A DNA stretch of 64,000 nucleotides from an uncultured Clostridia bacterium (GTDB taxonomy: Bacteria; Bacillota; Clostridia; Christensenellales; Aristaeellaceae), in NCBI GenBank assembly GCA_937907055.1, contig CALCTW010000132.1, forward strand, positions 19,558 to 83,557, read 5' to 3'. The notes beneath the pieces are model-generated. The model was not told the DNA's origin, searched no databases, and saw only the letters and a list, made by a program, of their open reading frames with translations. A program made the position numbers and the translations under genes. The stretch's first letter is position 1. Each line of letters starts with the position of its first letter. Shown here one piece after another: positions 42,725 through 53,107 of the stretch.

Positions 42725-43786
42725 TCAGTACAGCGAGGTGTTGGACGCCTTGCGGGCAATGGTATTGGCACCGATGACCAGCAGCATGCCGATGACGTTG
42801 TTCATCATTTCGGCCGCGGAGGCAATGCCCTTGACCGTGCCGCCGTTGCCTTCAAGACCCAGGCGGTAGGAGAAGGTGGAGACGACATCGGCTGTCATGT
42901 AGGTGTCGGTGTTATAAAGAAGAAGGACTTTCTCGTAGCCGATGGACAGCAGCGAGCCGATACGGGTGATGAGCATGATGACGATGGTGGACAGGATGCT
43001 GGGAAGAACGACATAACGCATCTGCGCCCACTTGTTGGCACCGTCGATCTGCGCCGCTTCATAAGAGGTGGGAGAAATGGCGATGATGGCGGCAAAGAAC
43101 ACGATGGAGCCGTAGCCCGCGCCCTCCCAGATACCGCTGATCTGATAGATGGCACGGAAGAAGCCGGGATCGTGCAGAAGACCCTTCTGCGCGACCTGTT
43201 CGGAGATGAGACCGATGTTTTGCAGGAATTGCGATATGATACCCACCTTGGAGATACCGTCCGAGCCGCCCTGCTTGACCAGCATGGTGATCAGGGTGGT
43301 CATAACAACGGTGGAGATGAAGTGGGGCAGGTAGGTGAGCACCTGATAGGCGCTGCGGGCGATGTTGGAGCGGACTTCATTGAAGAAGAGCGCCAGAATG
43401 ATGGGCATGGGGAAGCCGAAGCACAGACCGTAGAAGCTGAGCAGGAAGGTGTTGCGCATGGCCATCCAGAAATCAGCCGACTGATCCCCGACAAGCAGCG
43501 TTTTGAAATAGGAGAAGCCGGAATACAGCTGCTGGGCGACCGGCGTGGAATCACGGTAGACCTTGAAGGACCCCAGCAGATCGTACATGGGGAAGTAGCG
43601 CCAGAACAGGAAAACAAGCAGCATGGGGATGAGCATCATATAAAGACGCCAGTCCCGCAGAATGGTGCGCAGCACATGCAGCCAGTAGTGCTTTTCTACG
43701 CTGTCACGGACGACCTGTTCCGGATCGGCCCGGTAAGTGCGGGTGTTTTCATCATAGATGAGGAAATCCGCGGCTTTCTGGCTCAT
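42725..43786 (-). CDS. Sugar ABC transporter permease, LplB/YteP-like
   Basis: 353 residues, about 40 longer than most LplB proteins because of a soluble N-terminal extension (residues ~1-45, IYDENTRTYRADPEQVVRDS). Six transmembrane segments follow, from RLYMMLIPMLLVFLFWRYFP. The coupling loop holds SPTSYEAAQIDGANKWAQMRYVVLP. It starts in a four-base overlap with the 206-residue membrane protein gene (ATGA). Confidence 0.93.
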   Translation of the reverse strand: MSQKAADFLIYDENTRTYRADPEQVVRDSVEKHYWLHVLRTILRDWRLYMMLIPMLLVFLFWRYFPMYDLLGSFKVYRDSTPVAQQLYSGFSYFKTLLVGDQSADFWMAMRNTFLLSFYGLCFGFPMPIILALFFNEVRSNIARSAYQVLTYLPHFISTVVMTTLITMLVKQGGSDGISKVGIISQFLQNIGLISEQVAQKGLLHDPGFFRAIYQISGIWEGAGYGSIVFFAAIIAISPTSYEAAQIDGANKWAQMRYVVLPSILSTIVIMLITRIGSLLSIGYEKVLLLYNTDTYMTADVVSTFSYRLGLEGNGGTVKGIASAAEMMNNVIGMLLVIGANTIARKASNTSLY

Positions 43787-44403
43787 AATTGTTCCTCCCT
43801 TAAGGCTTCTTCCTTCTGGAATCGGACGAGATAATGGGTTTGCTCCTCATACAGGCCATCCGCCTTGCGGGCGGCGAGGACGATGAGGACGGTGAAGACG
43901 TAGGACAGTGAATCGGTAGTGAGGTAGGCAAGCGCCTCACCGGCGGAAAGGCCGAGGATCATGGCGAAGGCCATGCGGCCAAGATGCATCAGCAGCAGTG
44001 TGACCGCCGCGAGCAGAAGCGGAATGAACCGGCTTTTGCGGAGCTTCTCCGTGCCGAACCTTTTGATGAAGGGCACGGTGAGGAGCGAGAGCAGGTTGCC
44101 GCCCGCGTAAATGAGCAGGAACTGAAGCAGTGAAAAGGCGCGCTCCATCCGGACGAGACCGCCGGAGAAGCTGTTGGCCAGACACCAGGAAACGCCGCCG
44201 ATAACGGCGTGCAGGGCACCCCACCAGCCCCATCGCATGTAGGTGATGCAGCAGATGCCGCAGGTGACGGAGACGATGTAGTACTGCCCCGAAAAGATGC
44301 CGGCACCAAGCGTGACGATCATGAATTCGAGCACGAACAGGATGAGACCCCAGATCGTCAGGTCAATTGCCCGGTAGGCAGCGAGAGACCGTTGCTTGCT
44401 CAT
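43783..44403 (-). CDS. Six-span membrane protein, first gene of the transporter operon
   Basis: 206 residues. Six hydrophobic segments, starting IDLTIWGLILFVLEFMIVTL, with a conserved-looking ITYMRWGWWGALHAVIGGVS. The topology and the YYIVSVTCGICC stretch recall substrate-capture (S) components of ECF-type vitamin transporters, but there is no decisive motif. The C-terminal ~30 residues are soluble and charged (YLVRFQKEEALREEQL). It overlaps the LplB gene, so it may assist the transporter. It is the first gene behind the promoter and operator at 44431-44480. Confidence 0.75.
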   Translation of the reverse strand: MSKQRSLAAYRAIDLTIWGLILFVLEFMIVTLGAGIFSGQYYIVSVTCGICCITYMRWGWWGALHAVIGGVSWCLANSFSGGLVRMERAFSLLQFLLIYAGGNLLSLLTVPFIKRFGTEKLRKSRFIPLLLAAVTLLLMHLGRMAFAMILGLSAGEALAYLTTDSLSYVFTVLIVLAARKADGLYEEQTHYLVRFQKEEALREEQL

Positions 44404-44430
44404 ATAATATCAGAGTTCTCCTGAAAGGTA

Positions 44431-44448
44431 AATGTAACCGCTTACATT
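44431..44448 (-). promoter_or_regulatory. LacI-family operator (cre-like) of the transporter operon
   Basis: AATGTAACCGCTTACATT is a near-perfect palindrome. Its 14-base core (44433-44446) matches the element at the uxaB promoter in most positions and also fits the CcpA cre consensus WTGNAANCGNWNNCW. It lies just downstream of the -10 box, over the transcription start, as in uxaB. Confidence 0.75.
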
Positions 44449-44451
44449 GAG

Positions 44452-44480
44452 ATTATATAGGGGAAAAAAGGGTTTGTCAA
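44452..44480 (-). promoter_or_regulatory. Promoter of the ten-gene sugar transporter operon
   Basis: Consensus sigma-A promoter on the - strand: TTGACA (44480-44475), 17-base spacer, TATAAT (44457-44452). A perfect promoter under a repressor-type operator implies strong expression on induction. Confidence 0.9.
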
Positions 44481-44740
44481 TCCTTTTCAGACGAATTTTT
44501 GTTCTTTTGAGCCATCAAGACGCCAAAAAAGACAAAAACAGGCTTTTGAAACGGGAAATATCAATAAGATAACACTGAAGCGGGATAAAGCATAAGACGC
44601 GTGAAGAACCGGCGCGGAGAACAGGCCCGGGAAAGGACACGGATACGGGGATGGAGCCGGAGCGCGACGGCGGCCCGGATCAACGGACAAATACAATAAA
44701 TATAAAATAATTATAAATAGGAAGAAAATGAACAAAAGAA
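44481..44740. other. Gene-free spacer between the transporter promoter and the hup terminator
   Basis: No gene, RNA or repeat can be supported. An open frame on the - strand starts inside the hup terminator stem and has no ribosome binding site. The middle part is very A-rich. Confidence 0.6.
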
Positions 44741-44769
44741 AAAGGACGCGCCGTGAAGGCACGTCCTTT
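44741..44769 (-). terminator. hup terminator
   Basis: AAAGGACG (44741-44748) pairs with CGTCCTTT (44762-44769), the stem being extended by G-C and G-T pairs. TTTTCTTTT follows on the - strand. Confidence 0.85.
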
Positions 44770-44815
44770 GGCGTGACACCGCCCGAAGACGGGGAAACGC
44801 AATGTTTATCTGAAA

Positions 44816-45091
44816 TTACGCGTTGATGGCATCCTTCAGCGCCTTGCCGGCGGTGAAACCGGGCTTCTTGGAAGCGGCGATCTCGATGGAGGCACCGGTC
44901 TGGGGGTTGCGGGCAGTGCGGGCAGCGCGCTCCTTCACTTCGAAAGTGCCGAAGCCGACCAGCTGAACCTTCTCACCAGCCTTCAGGGATTCGGTGATAG
45001 CTTCCACCATGGCGACAACAGCCTTCTCGGCATCCTTCTTCGTCAGGCCGGCCTTCTCGGCGACAGCAGCGATCATTTCAGTCTTATTCAT
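44816..45091 (-). CDS. hup: HU family DNA-binding protein
   Basis: 91 residues, the exact family length. It begins [20 protein letters not shown]. The DNA-binding arm segment is [20 protein letters not shown], followed by [23 protein letters not shown] site precedes it. It binds and bends DNA without sequence specificity, compacting the nucleoid and helping at origins. It follows mazG as in many Clostridia but has its own strong promoter inside the mazG end. Confidence 0.97.
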   Translation of the reverse strand: MNKTEMIAAVAEKAGLTKKDAEKAVVAMVEAITESLKAGEKVQLVGFGTFEVKERAARTARNPQTGASIEIAASKKPGFTAGKALKDAINA

Positions 45092-45116
45092 GATAAATTC
45101 CTCCGTAATGAATGTT

Positions 45117-46538
45117 TTAGTGATGACTGCTCTCTGTTTCAGAGCAGCTGTACCAGTATACTATAATTTCGTCCTTTGTCAAGTGTTGTAAGGACTTTCC
45201 CTGTGAAATCACGGCATTTTCCATCCGCTCAAATTGACGGATAAAGCGGTTCGTCGCCTGCGTCAGCGCGAAGGCCGGATCAACGCCGGAGCGGCGGCAA
45301 AGATCGGTCAGATCAAAGAGCAGCTGCCCCGCGGCATCGGGTGTGACAGGCATGCCGGAATCCAGCAGCGCGCCGGCGGTATCCCGGACGGAGCGCAGCA
45401 GCGCGGCGGGATCCGTCTCATCCAGCCCGGCAGCGGCAGCCTTCTTGCGAGCCTTGGAGGCGCGGAGCATAGGCTCCATCCCCTGCGCGATGGCAAGCAG
45501 ATTTTCGGACAGGCGCTTTTCACCGCGTTCTTCACGCTTGATCTGATCCCAGTTGACGGAGACCTCTTCCGGCGTGGCGCAGCGCGTGTCCGCGAAAACG
45601 TGCGGATGGCGGCGGATCATCTTTTCGCAGATGTATGTGGCGACGTCGCTCATCTCAAATTCGCCGGTCGCCTTCGCGATATCGGCGTGGAAGGCAATCT
45701 GCAGCATGACATCGCCCAGCTCATCGGCCAGATGATCGGGATCATCCTCATCGATGGCGGCGGCGACCTCATAGCTTTCCTCAATAAGATAGGGGCGAAG
45801 CGAGGTGTGTGTCTGCTCCCGATCCCACGGGCAGCCCGAGGGGGAACGGAGCAGCGCCATGATGCGCTGGAGATCGAAGAAATCGAAACGCTTTTTTTCG
45901 GAAAGGGACCGCGCGGGGATCAGAACAGCGCAGGTGTGATTATACTTGCGCTGACGATCAAGATCCTCAAGCGGAATGGACACATAGGTACGGACCGGCT
46001 CTTCGGACGGGGGGAAGAAAAGAACGGGCGTGTCCGGATGATAATGGGAAAGCAGACGGAGCTTGCACTCAGAGGCGAGCGAAAAATTATCGAGCTCTGT
46101 GATCAGAAGATCGTGCTGGGTATCGGTGACGGAAAGACCGTCCGCGCACTGGATGAGCAGATCGGACGAGGGATACGCGCCGGTCAGCGGCGCGGAAAGG
46201 GGCATGCCGGGCAGCACCGTGCAGGGCGTCTGACGGATCAGGGCGCGGACGGTGGCATCGCTCGCGGCATCCAGCACAGCGTAGCAGACGGGCTGCTCCG
46301 CGGCTGCCTTCATTACGCGCGCGCAGCAGGCTTCGATCAGCTCATCAAAGTCCTCACAGGCTTCGTGCAGATCATCCAGCGCGGTGAAAGCTAGGCCGGA
46401 CTCTGAAAGATAGTCCGCGGCATCGCAGAGCGCGGTGCGCAGAATGACAAGAGGCGCTTTTTTGAGGGCGTTCAGGGTGCCGAGCGTGAGGTGATCCCGG
46501 CTGCCGGGACCGAGTGAAACGATCGTAATGGGATGCAT
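45117..46538 (-). CDS. mazG: Nucleotide pyrophosphohydrolase MazG with tetrapyrrole-methylase-like domain (YabN-like)
   Basis: 473 residues. The N-terminal ~200 residues are a tetrapyrrole methylase-like domain ([22 protein letters not shown]) of unknown role, fused to MazG as in Bacillus YabN. The first MazG unit has [20 protein letters not shown] and [19 protein letters not shown], the acidic Mg2+ site. The C-terminal unit is weaker ([16 protein letters not shown]). It hydrolyses noncanonical or excess NTPs to NMP and pyrophosphate. It follows the spoVB-like gene by 30 bases and precedes hup, a conserved order. Confidence 0.93.
   Translation of the reverse strand: MHPITIVSLGPGSRDHLTLGTLNALKKAPLVILRTALCDAADYLSESGLAFTALDDLHEACEDFDELIEACCARVMKAAAEQPVCYAVLDAASDATVRALIRQTPCTVLPGMPLSAPLTGAYPSSDLLIQCADGLSVTDTQHDLLITELDNFSLASECKLRLLSHYHPDTPVLFFPPSEEPVRTYVSIPLEDLDRQRKYNHTCAVLIPARSLSEKKRFDFFDLQRIMALLRSPSGCPWDREQTHTSLRPYLIEESYEVAAAIDEDDPDHLADELGDVMLQIAFHADIAKATGEFEMSDVATYICEKMIRRHPHVFADTRCATPEEVSVNWDQIKREERGEKRLSENLLAIAQGMEPMLRASKARKKAAAAGLDETDPAALLRSVRDTAGALLDSGMPVTPDAAGQLLFDLTDLCRRSGVDPAFALTQATNRFIRQFERMENAVISQGKSLQHLTKDEIIVYWYSCSETESSHH
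45155..45182 (-). promoter_or_regulatory. hup promoter
   Basis: On the - strand: TTGACA (45182-45177), 16-base spacer, TATACT (45160-45155). It overlaps the last codons of mazG, and the leader is about 55 bases. Confidence 0.8.
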
Positions 46539-46568
46539 GGTATCACACTCCGGTTAAAATGAGGCGTT

Positions 46569-48197
46569 TCAGCGGCGGCGCAGACGGGCAGGCAGCTCGT
46601 CCTTGCGGATGGCGCCGGCCAGGAGAGCCGCGGCCGCGTAGACGATGACACCGGTGATCAGGCAGACCGCGACGGTGATGATGGTCATGAGACGGCTGTT
46701 CAGCGCGGCTTCCGTGAAGACGAACCGCCAAAGACCCCAGCAGATGAGGGACATGAACGCGGTAGCCGCGAGCGGGCGCAGCAGGATGGCGGGAATGTCC
46801 ATCTTACAGCCGGTATACTTTTTGACGAAATAGAGGTTGGGGACCATGGAAACGGTGTAGCAGACCAGAGACGCGATCGGGGCGCCGTGGATATTGATAT
46901 CGGGATTGCTGATGAGGAGGAGGTTGAGCAGGATCTTGCAGACGACACCGGCGGCAAGCGTGTACATGGGAATGCGCTGCTTGCCGCAGCCCTGCAGGAT
47001 GCCGCTGGTGGCCTGTACCATGGTGAACAGGACGATGGTGAGCGCGCTCATCTCCAGCACCTGCGCCGCGATATCCAGCTGCTCCGGGGTATATTTGCCG
47101 AGGAACAGCATATACAGGATGGGACGCGCCAGAATGCTCATGCCGGCGGAGCAGGGAAGGCCGATGACAGTGGCCATGCGCAGGCCGGTAAGGGCTTCAC
47201 GGGCGACACGCTCGTGATCCCCCCTGGCGCAGCCGGCCGAGATGGCGGGCACCAGATTGGCGGAGACGGCCATGGCGATGGCGGTGGGCACATTGATGAG
47301 CGAAAGTACGACCGAGGAATAAAGACCATAGCGGATGAGCGCTTCCTGATGGAGCTGTTCCGCGGTCAGCGCCGCGCTGAAGCCGGCGATGCCATGCGTC
47401 TCCATGAGGTTGGTGACCATGAAGGAATCGATCCATCCGGCCAGCGGCACGATGCAGGAGCCGATGGTGATGGGAACGGAAATGACGAGCAGATCCCGGG
47501 CGATGGACCTGCGCCCGAGGGGGACGGCATCCTCCGCCTGCTCCACCAGATCGAATTCATGACGGCTGCGGGCGTGGGAGAACATCATAAAGGCCAGGGC
47601 GACCGCTTCCGCGATGGAGGTGCCCAGCAGCATGCCGGCCGCGCCCCAGGCGGCGCTGCCCTGATCAAAGCCGATGGTGGCCAGCGGCAGCGCGACCGCC
47701 AGCTTGCCCACCTGTTCGATGAGCTGGGAGATGGCGGTGGGCATCATTTTGCGGTGACCCTGCATATAGCCGCGGAAGGCGCTCATGACGCAGACCAGCA
47801 GCAGCGAGGGCGCGATGGCCATGTAGCCGATGCTGATCTCGGGCGCGCCTGCCATGGAGGCCAGAGCGCCGGAGCCCAGCACAAGGATGAAGGTGGCGAT
47901 CAGGCCGAGCGCGGTAAGCGCCCAGAGCGCGAGCTTGAAAACACGTTTGGCATTGCCGGGGTCATCCTTCGCGAGGTAATGACTGACCATGCGGGAGATG
48001 GCGACCGGGATGCCGGCGGAGGAGATGGTGAGCAGAAGGTTGTAGCTCTGGAACACCTTGGAGTAAAGGCCCAGACCGTCTCCGCCGATGGTATTGGCCA
48101 GCGGGATGCGGTAAAGCACGCCGACGACCTTGCAGATGATGCCGGCGGCTGCCAGGATGCTGACGCCGCCGATCAGAGAACGCTGCTTATTTGTCAT
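46569..48197 (-). CDS. Polysaccharide/lipid II flippase-like MOP-family transporter (SpoVB/YabM-like)
   Basis: 542 residues from the ATG at 48197 (CAGGAGAA site). There are about fourteen transmembrane segments in two bundles. SpoVB-type features: GGVSILAAAGIICKVVGVLYRIPLANTIG at the start, SAGIPVAISRMVSHYLA near residue 60, and repeated Gly/Pro/Ala helices. It would move lipid-linked cell-wall or spore-cortex precursors across the membrane. Directly upstream of mazG, as yabM is before yabN in Bacillus. Confidence 0.88.
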   Translation of the reverse strand: MTNKQRSLIGGVSILAAAGIICKVVGVLYRIPLANTIGGDGLGLYSKVFQSYNLLLTISSAGIPVAISRMVSHYLAKDDPGNAKRVFKLALWALTALGLIATFILVLGSGALASMAGAPEISIGYMAIAPSLLLVCVMSAFRGYMQGHRKMMPTAISQLIEQVGKLAVALPLATIGFDQGSAAWGAAGMLLGTSIAEAVALAFMMFSHARSRHEFDLVEQAEDAVPLGRRSIARDLLVISVPITIGSCIVPLAGWIDSFMVTNLMETHGIAGFSAALTAEQLHQEALIRYGLYSSVVLSLINVPTAIAMAVSANLVPAISAGCARGDHERVAREALTGLRMATVIGLPCSAGMSILARPILYMLFLGKYTPEQLDIAAQVLEMSALTIVLFTMVQATSGILQGCGKQRIPMYTLAAGVVCKILLNLLLISNPDINIHGAPIASLVCYTVSMVPNLYFVKKYTGCKMDIPAILLRPLAATAFMSLICWGLWRFVFTEAALNSRLMTIITVAVCLITGVIVYAAAALLAGAIRKDELPARLRRR

Positions 48198-48251
48198 GGA
48201 TTCTCCTGTGATTAAAAGTGGATCCGGGGAAACACGGAAAGAAACACGAAA

Positions 48252-48276
48252 ACGGGGCGGCATGGGACCGCCCCGT
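48252..48276 (-). terminator. gyrBA terminator
   Basis: ACGGGGCGG (48252-48260) pairs with CCGCCCCGT (48268-48276). TTTT follows on the - strand. It lies 10 bases after the gyrA stop. Confidence 0.85.
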
Positions 48277-48285
48277 TATGAAGGA

Positions 48286-50835
48286 TCAGATATCGCTCTC
48301 GGGAGCGTCTGTTTCAGCGGGGATCTGCTGATCTTCCGCGGCATCGAAGCGTTCGGCGGCTTCTTCCTGCGGGAGGGCTTCAGACGGAAGCGCTTCGGCT
48401 TCTTCGGCTTCTTCCTCCTTGGGAACACAGGTAACGCCGACCACACGGCTGCCTTCCGCGATGCGCATCAGGCGCACGCCCTGAGAGGCGCGGCCGCAGA
48501 TGCGGATATCCTCGACCGCGGTGCGGATGATGGTGCCGTCATCGGTGATGAGCATGATGTCTTCATCATCGTGGACCATCAGCTGCGCGACCATCGGGCC
48601 GGTCTTCTCGGTGAGGTTCATGGAGCGCACGCCCTTGCCGCCGCGGTTGGTCTCGCGGTATTCCTCGGGATCGGTACGCTTGCCGTAGCCGTTTTCGGTG
48701 ATGTTCAGCACGAGGGCGTTATCCTCGATCACGCACATATCGGTGACAATGTCGCCTTCCTCCAGACGCATGGAGCGCACGCCGTGGCTGGCGCGGCCCA
48801 TGGCGCGCACCAGACGCTCGTTGAAGCGGATGGTGTGGCCCAGACGGGTGCCCAGCATGAATTCCTGACCCTCGATGCACTCCTGCACGCCGATCAGATG
48901 ATCGCCCTCATTGAGAACAATGGCGATCAGACCGGTCTTGCGCAGGTTCTTGAACTCGCTCAGCTCGGTCTTCTTGATGATGCCGAACTTGGTGGCCATC
49001 ACGAGGCACTTGCCCTCGGCGGCTTCGGGCATGGGAATGATGTTGGTGACCTTTTCACCGGGGTTCAGCTGCAGCAGATTGACGATGGCAGTGCCGCGGG
49101 CGGTGCGTCCGGCTTCGGGGATCTGGTAGCACTTGAGGGTGAAGACGCGGCCCATATCCGTGAAGAACATGACATCTTCATGGCTGTTGATGGTGCGGAT
49201 ATGCTCCGCGTAATCCTCCTCGCGCGTGGTCATGCCGCTGATGCCGCGTCCGCCGCGGTTCTGCGCGCGGTAGGTGGACTTGCTGAGGCGCTTGATGTAG
49301 CCGAAGTGGGTGAGGGTGACGATCATGTCATCCACGGCGATCAGATCGGCGATATCGATCTCACCTTCGACCGCGGACAGCTCCGTGCGGCGGTCATCGC
49401 CGAATTTATTCTTGATGACGTTCATTTCATCCTTGACCACGCCCATGAGCAGATCACGGTTGGCCAGAAGAGAATTGAGATATTCGATGAAGCGTTCGAT
49501 CTCCTGATATTCCTGCAGCAGCTTATCGCGCTCCAGACCGGTCAGACGGGCGAGGCGCATATCCAGAATGGCCTGCGCCTGCTTTTCGGAGAAGGCGAAG
49601 CGTTCGATCAAAGTCTCGCGCGCTTCGGTGGTATCCTTGCTGGCGCGGATGATGCTGACGATCTCGTCGATGTTATCCAGCGCCTTCAGCAGGCCCTCCA
49701 AGATGTGGGCGCGGGCCATGGATTTTTCGAGATCGTACTTGCAGCGGCGGGTGACGACATCTTCCTGATGCTTGATGTAGTAATACAGCATATCGCGCAG
49801 GGAGAGTACCCTGGGCGTGCCGTCGACCAGCGCCAGCATGATGGCGCCGAACGTTTCCTGCAGCTGGGTGTGCTTGTAAAGATAATTGAGCACGACCTGA
49901 TACTGCACATCGCGCTTGAGCTCGATCGCGATGCGCATACCGTTGCGGTCGGACTCATCACGGATATCGGAAATGCCCTCCAGGCGCTTTTCGTGCACGA
50001 GCTCGGCGATCTTTTCGACCAGCATGGCCTTGTTGACGCCGTAGGGGATCTCGGTGACGACGATGCGCTGGCGGTTATTGCCCATTTCCTCGATCTCGGT
50101 GCGGGAACGGACGGTGATCTTGCCGCGGCCGGTGTGATAGGCCTCGCGGATGCCGCTGCGGCCCAGAATGATGCCGCCGGTGGGGAAATCGGGGCCCTTG
50201 ATGTGCTCCATCAGTTCATCCAGCGTGGCATCGGGATTGTCGATCAGGCAGGTGGCGCCGTCAATGACCTCGCGCAGGTTGTGCGGCGGGATATTGGTGG
50301 CCATGCCGACGGCGATACCGGAGGAGCCGTTGACCAGCAGATTGGGGAAGCGGGCGGGCAGCACGGTGGGCTGCATCAGCGTTTCATCGAAGTTGGGCAT
50401 GAAATCGACGGTGTCCTTTTCGATGTCCTGCAGCAGATGCAGACAGATCTTGCTCATGCGGGCTTCGGTATAACGCATGGCGGCGGCGCCGTCACCATCG
50501 ACGGAGCCGAAGTTGCCCTGACCTTCGACCAGGGTGTAGCGCATATTGAAGGGCTGCGCCAGACGAACCATGGCGTCATAAACGCTGGAGTCGCCGTGGG
50601 GATGGAATTTACCCAGCACGTCACCGACCAGACGGGCGCTCTTACGGAAGGGCTTGTCCGGGGTCATGCCCAGTTCGTTCATATCGTAGAGGATGCGGCG
50701 GTGAACGGGCTTGAGACCATCGCGCACATCGGGCAGGGCACGGTTGATGATGACCGCCATCGCGTACGCGATGAAGGACGTTTTCATCTCCTGTTCAAGG
50801 TCTGCCGGAAGCAGACGATCCTGAATATCACTCAT
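48286..50835 (-). CDS. gyrA: DNA gyrase subunit A
   Basis: 849 residues, full length. The breakage-reunion domain begins with [20 protein letters not shown]. The catalytic Tyr is in [11 protein letters not shown] (about residue 120). The quinolone-pocket segment reads [19 protein letters not shown], so the Ser and Asp positions linked to fluoroquinolone sensitivity are wild type. The GyrA-box motif appears as [10 protein letters not shown], followed by six blades of the C-terminal beta-pinwheel and an acidic Glu/Ala-rich tail. With GyrB it introduces negative supercoils. It lies 24 bases after gyrB in one operon. Confidence 0.98.
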   Translation of the reverse strand: MSDIQDRLLPADLEQEMKTSFIAYAMAVIINRALPDVRDGLKPVHRRILYDMNELGMTPDKPFRKSARLVGDVLGKFHPHGDSSVYDAMVRLAQPFNMRYTLVEGQGNFGSVDGDGAAAMRYTEARMSKICLHLLQDIEKDTVDFMPNFDETLMQPTVLPARFPNLLVNGSSGIAVGMATNIPPHNLREVIDGATCLIDNPDATLDELMEHIKGPDFPTGGIILGRSGIREAYHTGRGKITVRSRTEIEEMGNNRQRIVVTEIPYGVNKAMLVEKIAELVHEKRLEGISDIRDESDRNGMRIAIELKRDVQYQVVLNYLYKHTQLQETFGAIMLALVDGTPRVLSLRDMLYYYIKHQEDVVTRRCKYDLEKSMARAHILEGLLKALDNIDEIVSIIRASKDTTEARETLIERFAFSEKQAQAILDMRLARLTGLERDKLLQEYQEIERFIEYLNSLLANRDLLMGVVKDEMNVIKNKFGDDRRTELSAVEGEIDIADLIAVDDMIVTLTHFGYIKRLSKSTYRAQNRGGRGISGMTTREEDYAEHIRTINSHEDVMFFTDMGRVFTLKCYQIPEAGRTARGTAIVNLLQLNPGEKVTNIIPMPEAAEGKCLVMATKFGIIKKTELSEFKNLRKTGLIAIVLNEGDHLIGVQECIEGQEFMLGTRLGHTIRFNERLVRAMGRASHGVRSMRLEEGDIVTDMCVIEDNALVLNITENGYGKRTDPEEYRETNRGGKGVRSMNLTEKTGPMVAQLMVHDDEDIMLITDDGTIIRTAVEDIRICGRASQGVRLMRIAEGSRVVGVTCVPKEEEAEEAEALPSEALPQEEAAERFDAAEDQQIPAETDAPESDI

Positions 50836-50859
50836 GATCTATTTATTCCCTTTCTGTCA

Positions 50860-52877
<2,018 letters not shown>

Positions 52878-53044
52878 ACATAAAAATAACGTTTTTGGAA
52901 TAGTTTTTTCCTATATATAAAAAGAAAAATAAAATTTTTGCCCTCCAGAGCCGCCGGAAAAGGAGCAAAAACAGACCGCGCGATGAAAACGGGCGGAGGA
53001 GAGCGCGAAAGGCTGCCGGCTGAAGACAGGAAGGGCCGCGGCGC

Positions 53045-53073
53045 TTGACTTTACGGGCGGCGGAGCATACAAT
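53045..53073 (+). promoter_or_regulatory. mnmG promoter
   Basis: TTGACT (53045-53050), 17-base spacer, TACAAT (53068-53073). Confidence 0.8.
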
Positions 53074-53107
53074 ATGCTTATTTCCCAAGGAAGGACCGGA
53101 GCGTGCA

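Noticed and set aside
44487..44762. A 91-codon hydrophobic open frame on the - strand
   Set aside because: It begins within the hup terminator hairpin and lacks a ribosome binding site.
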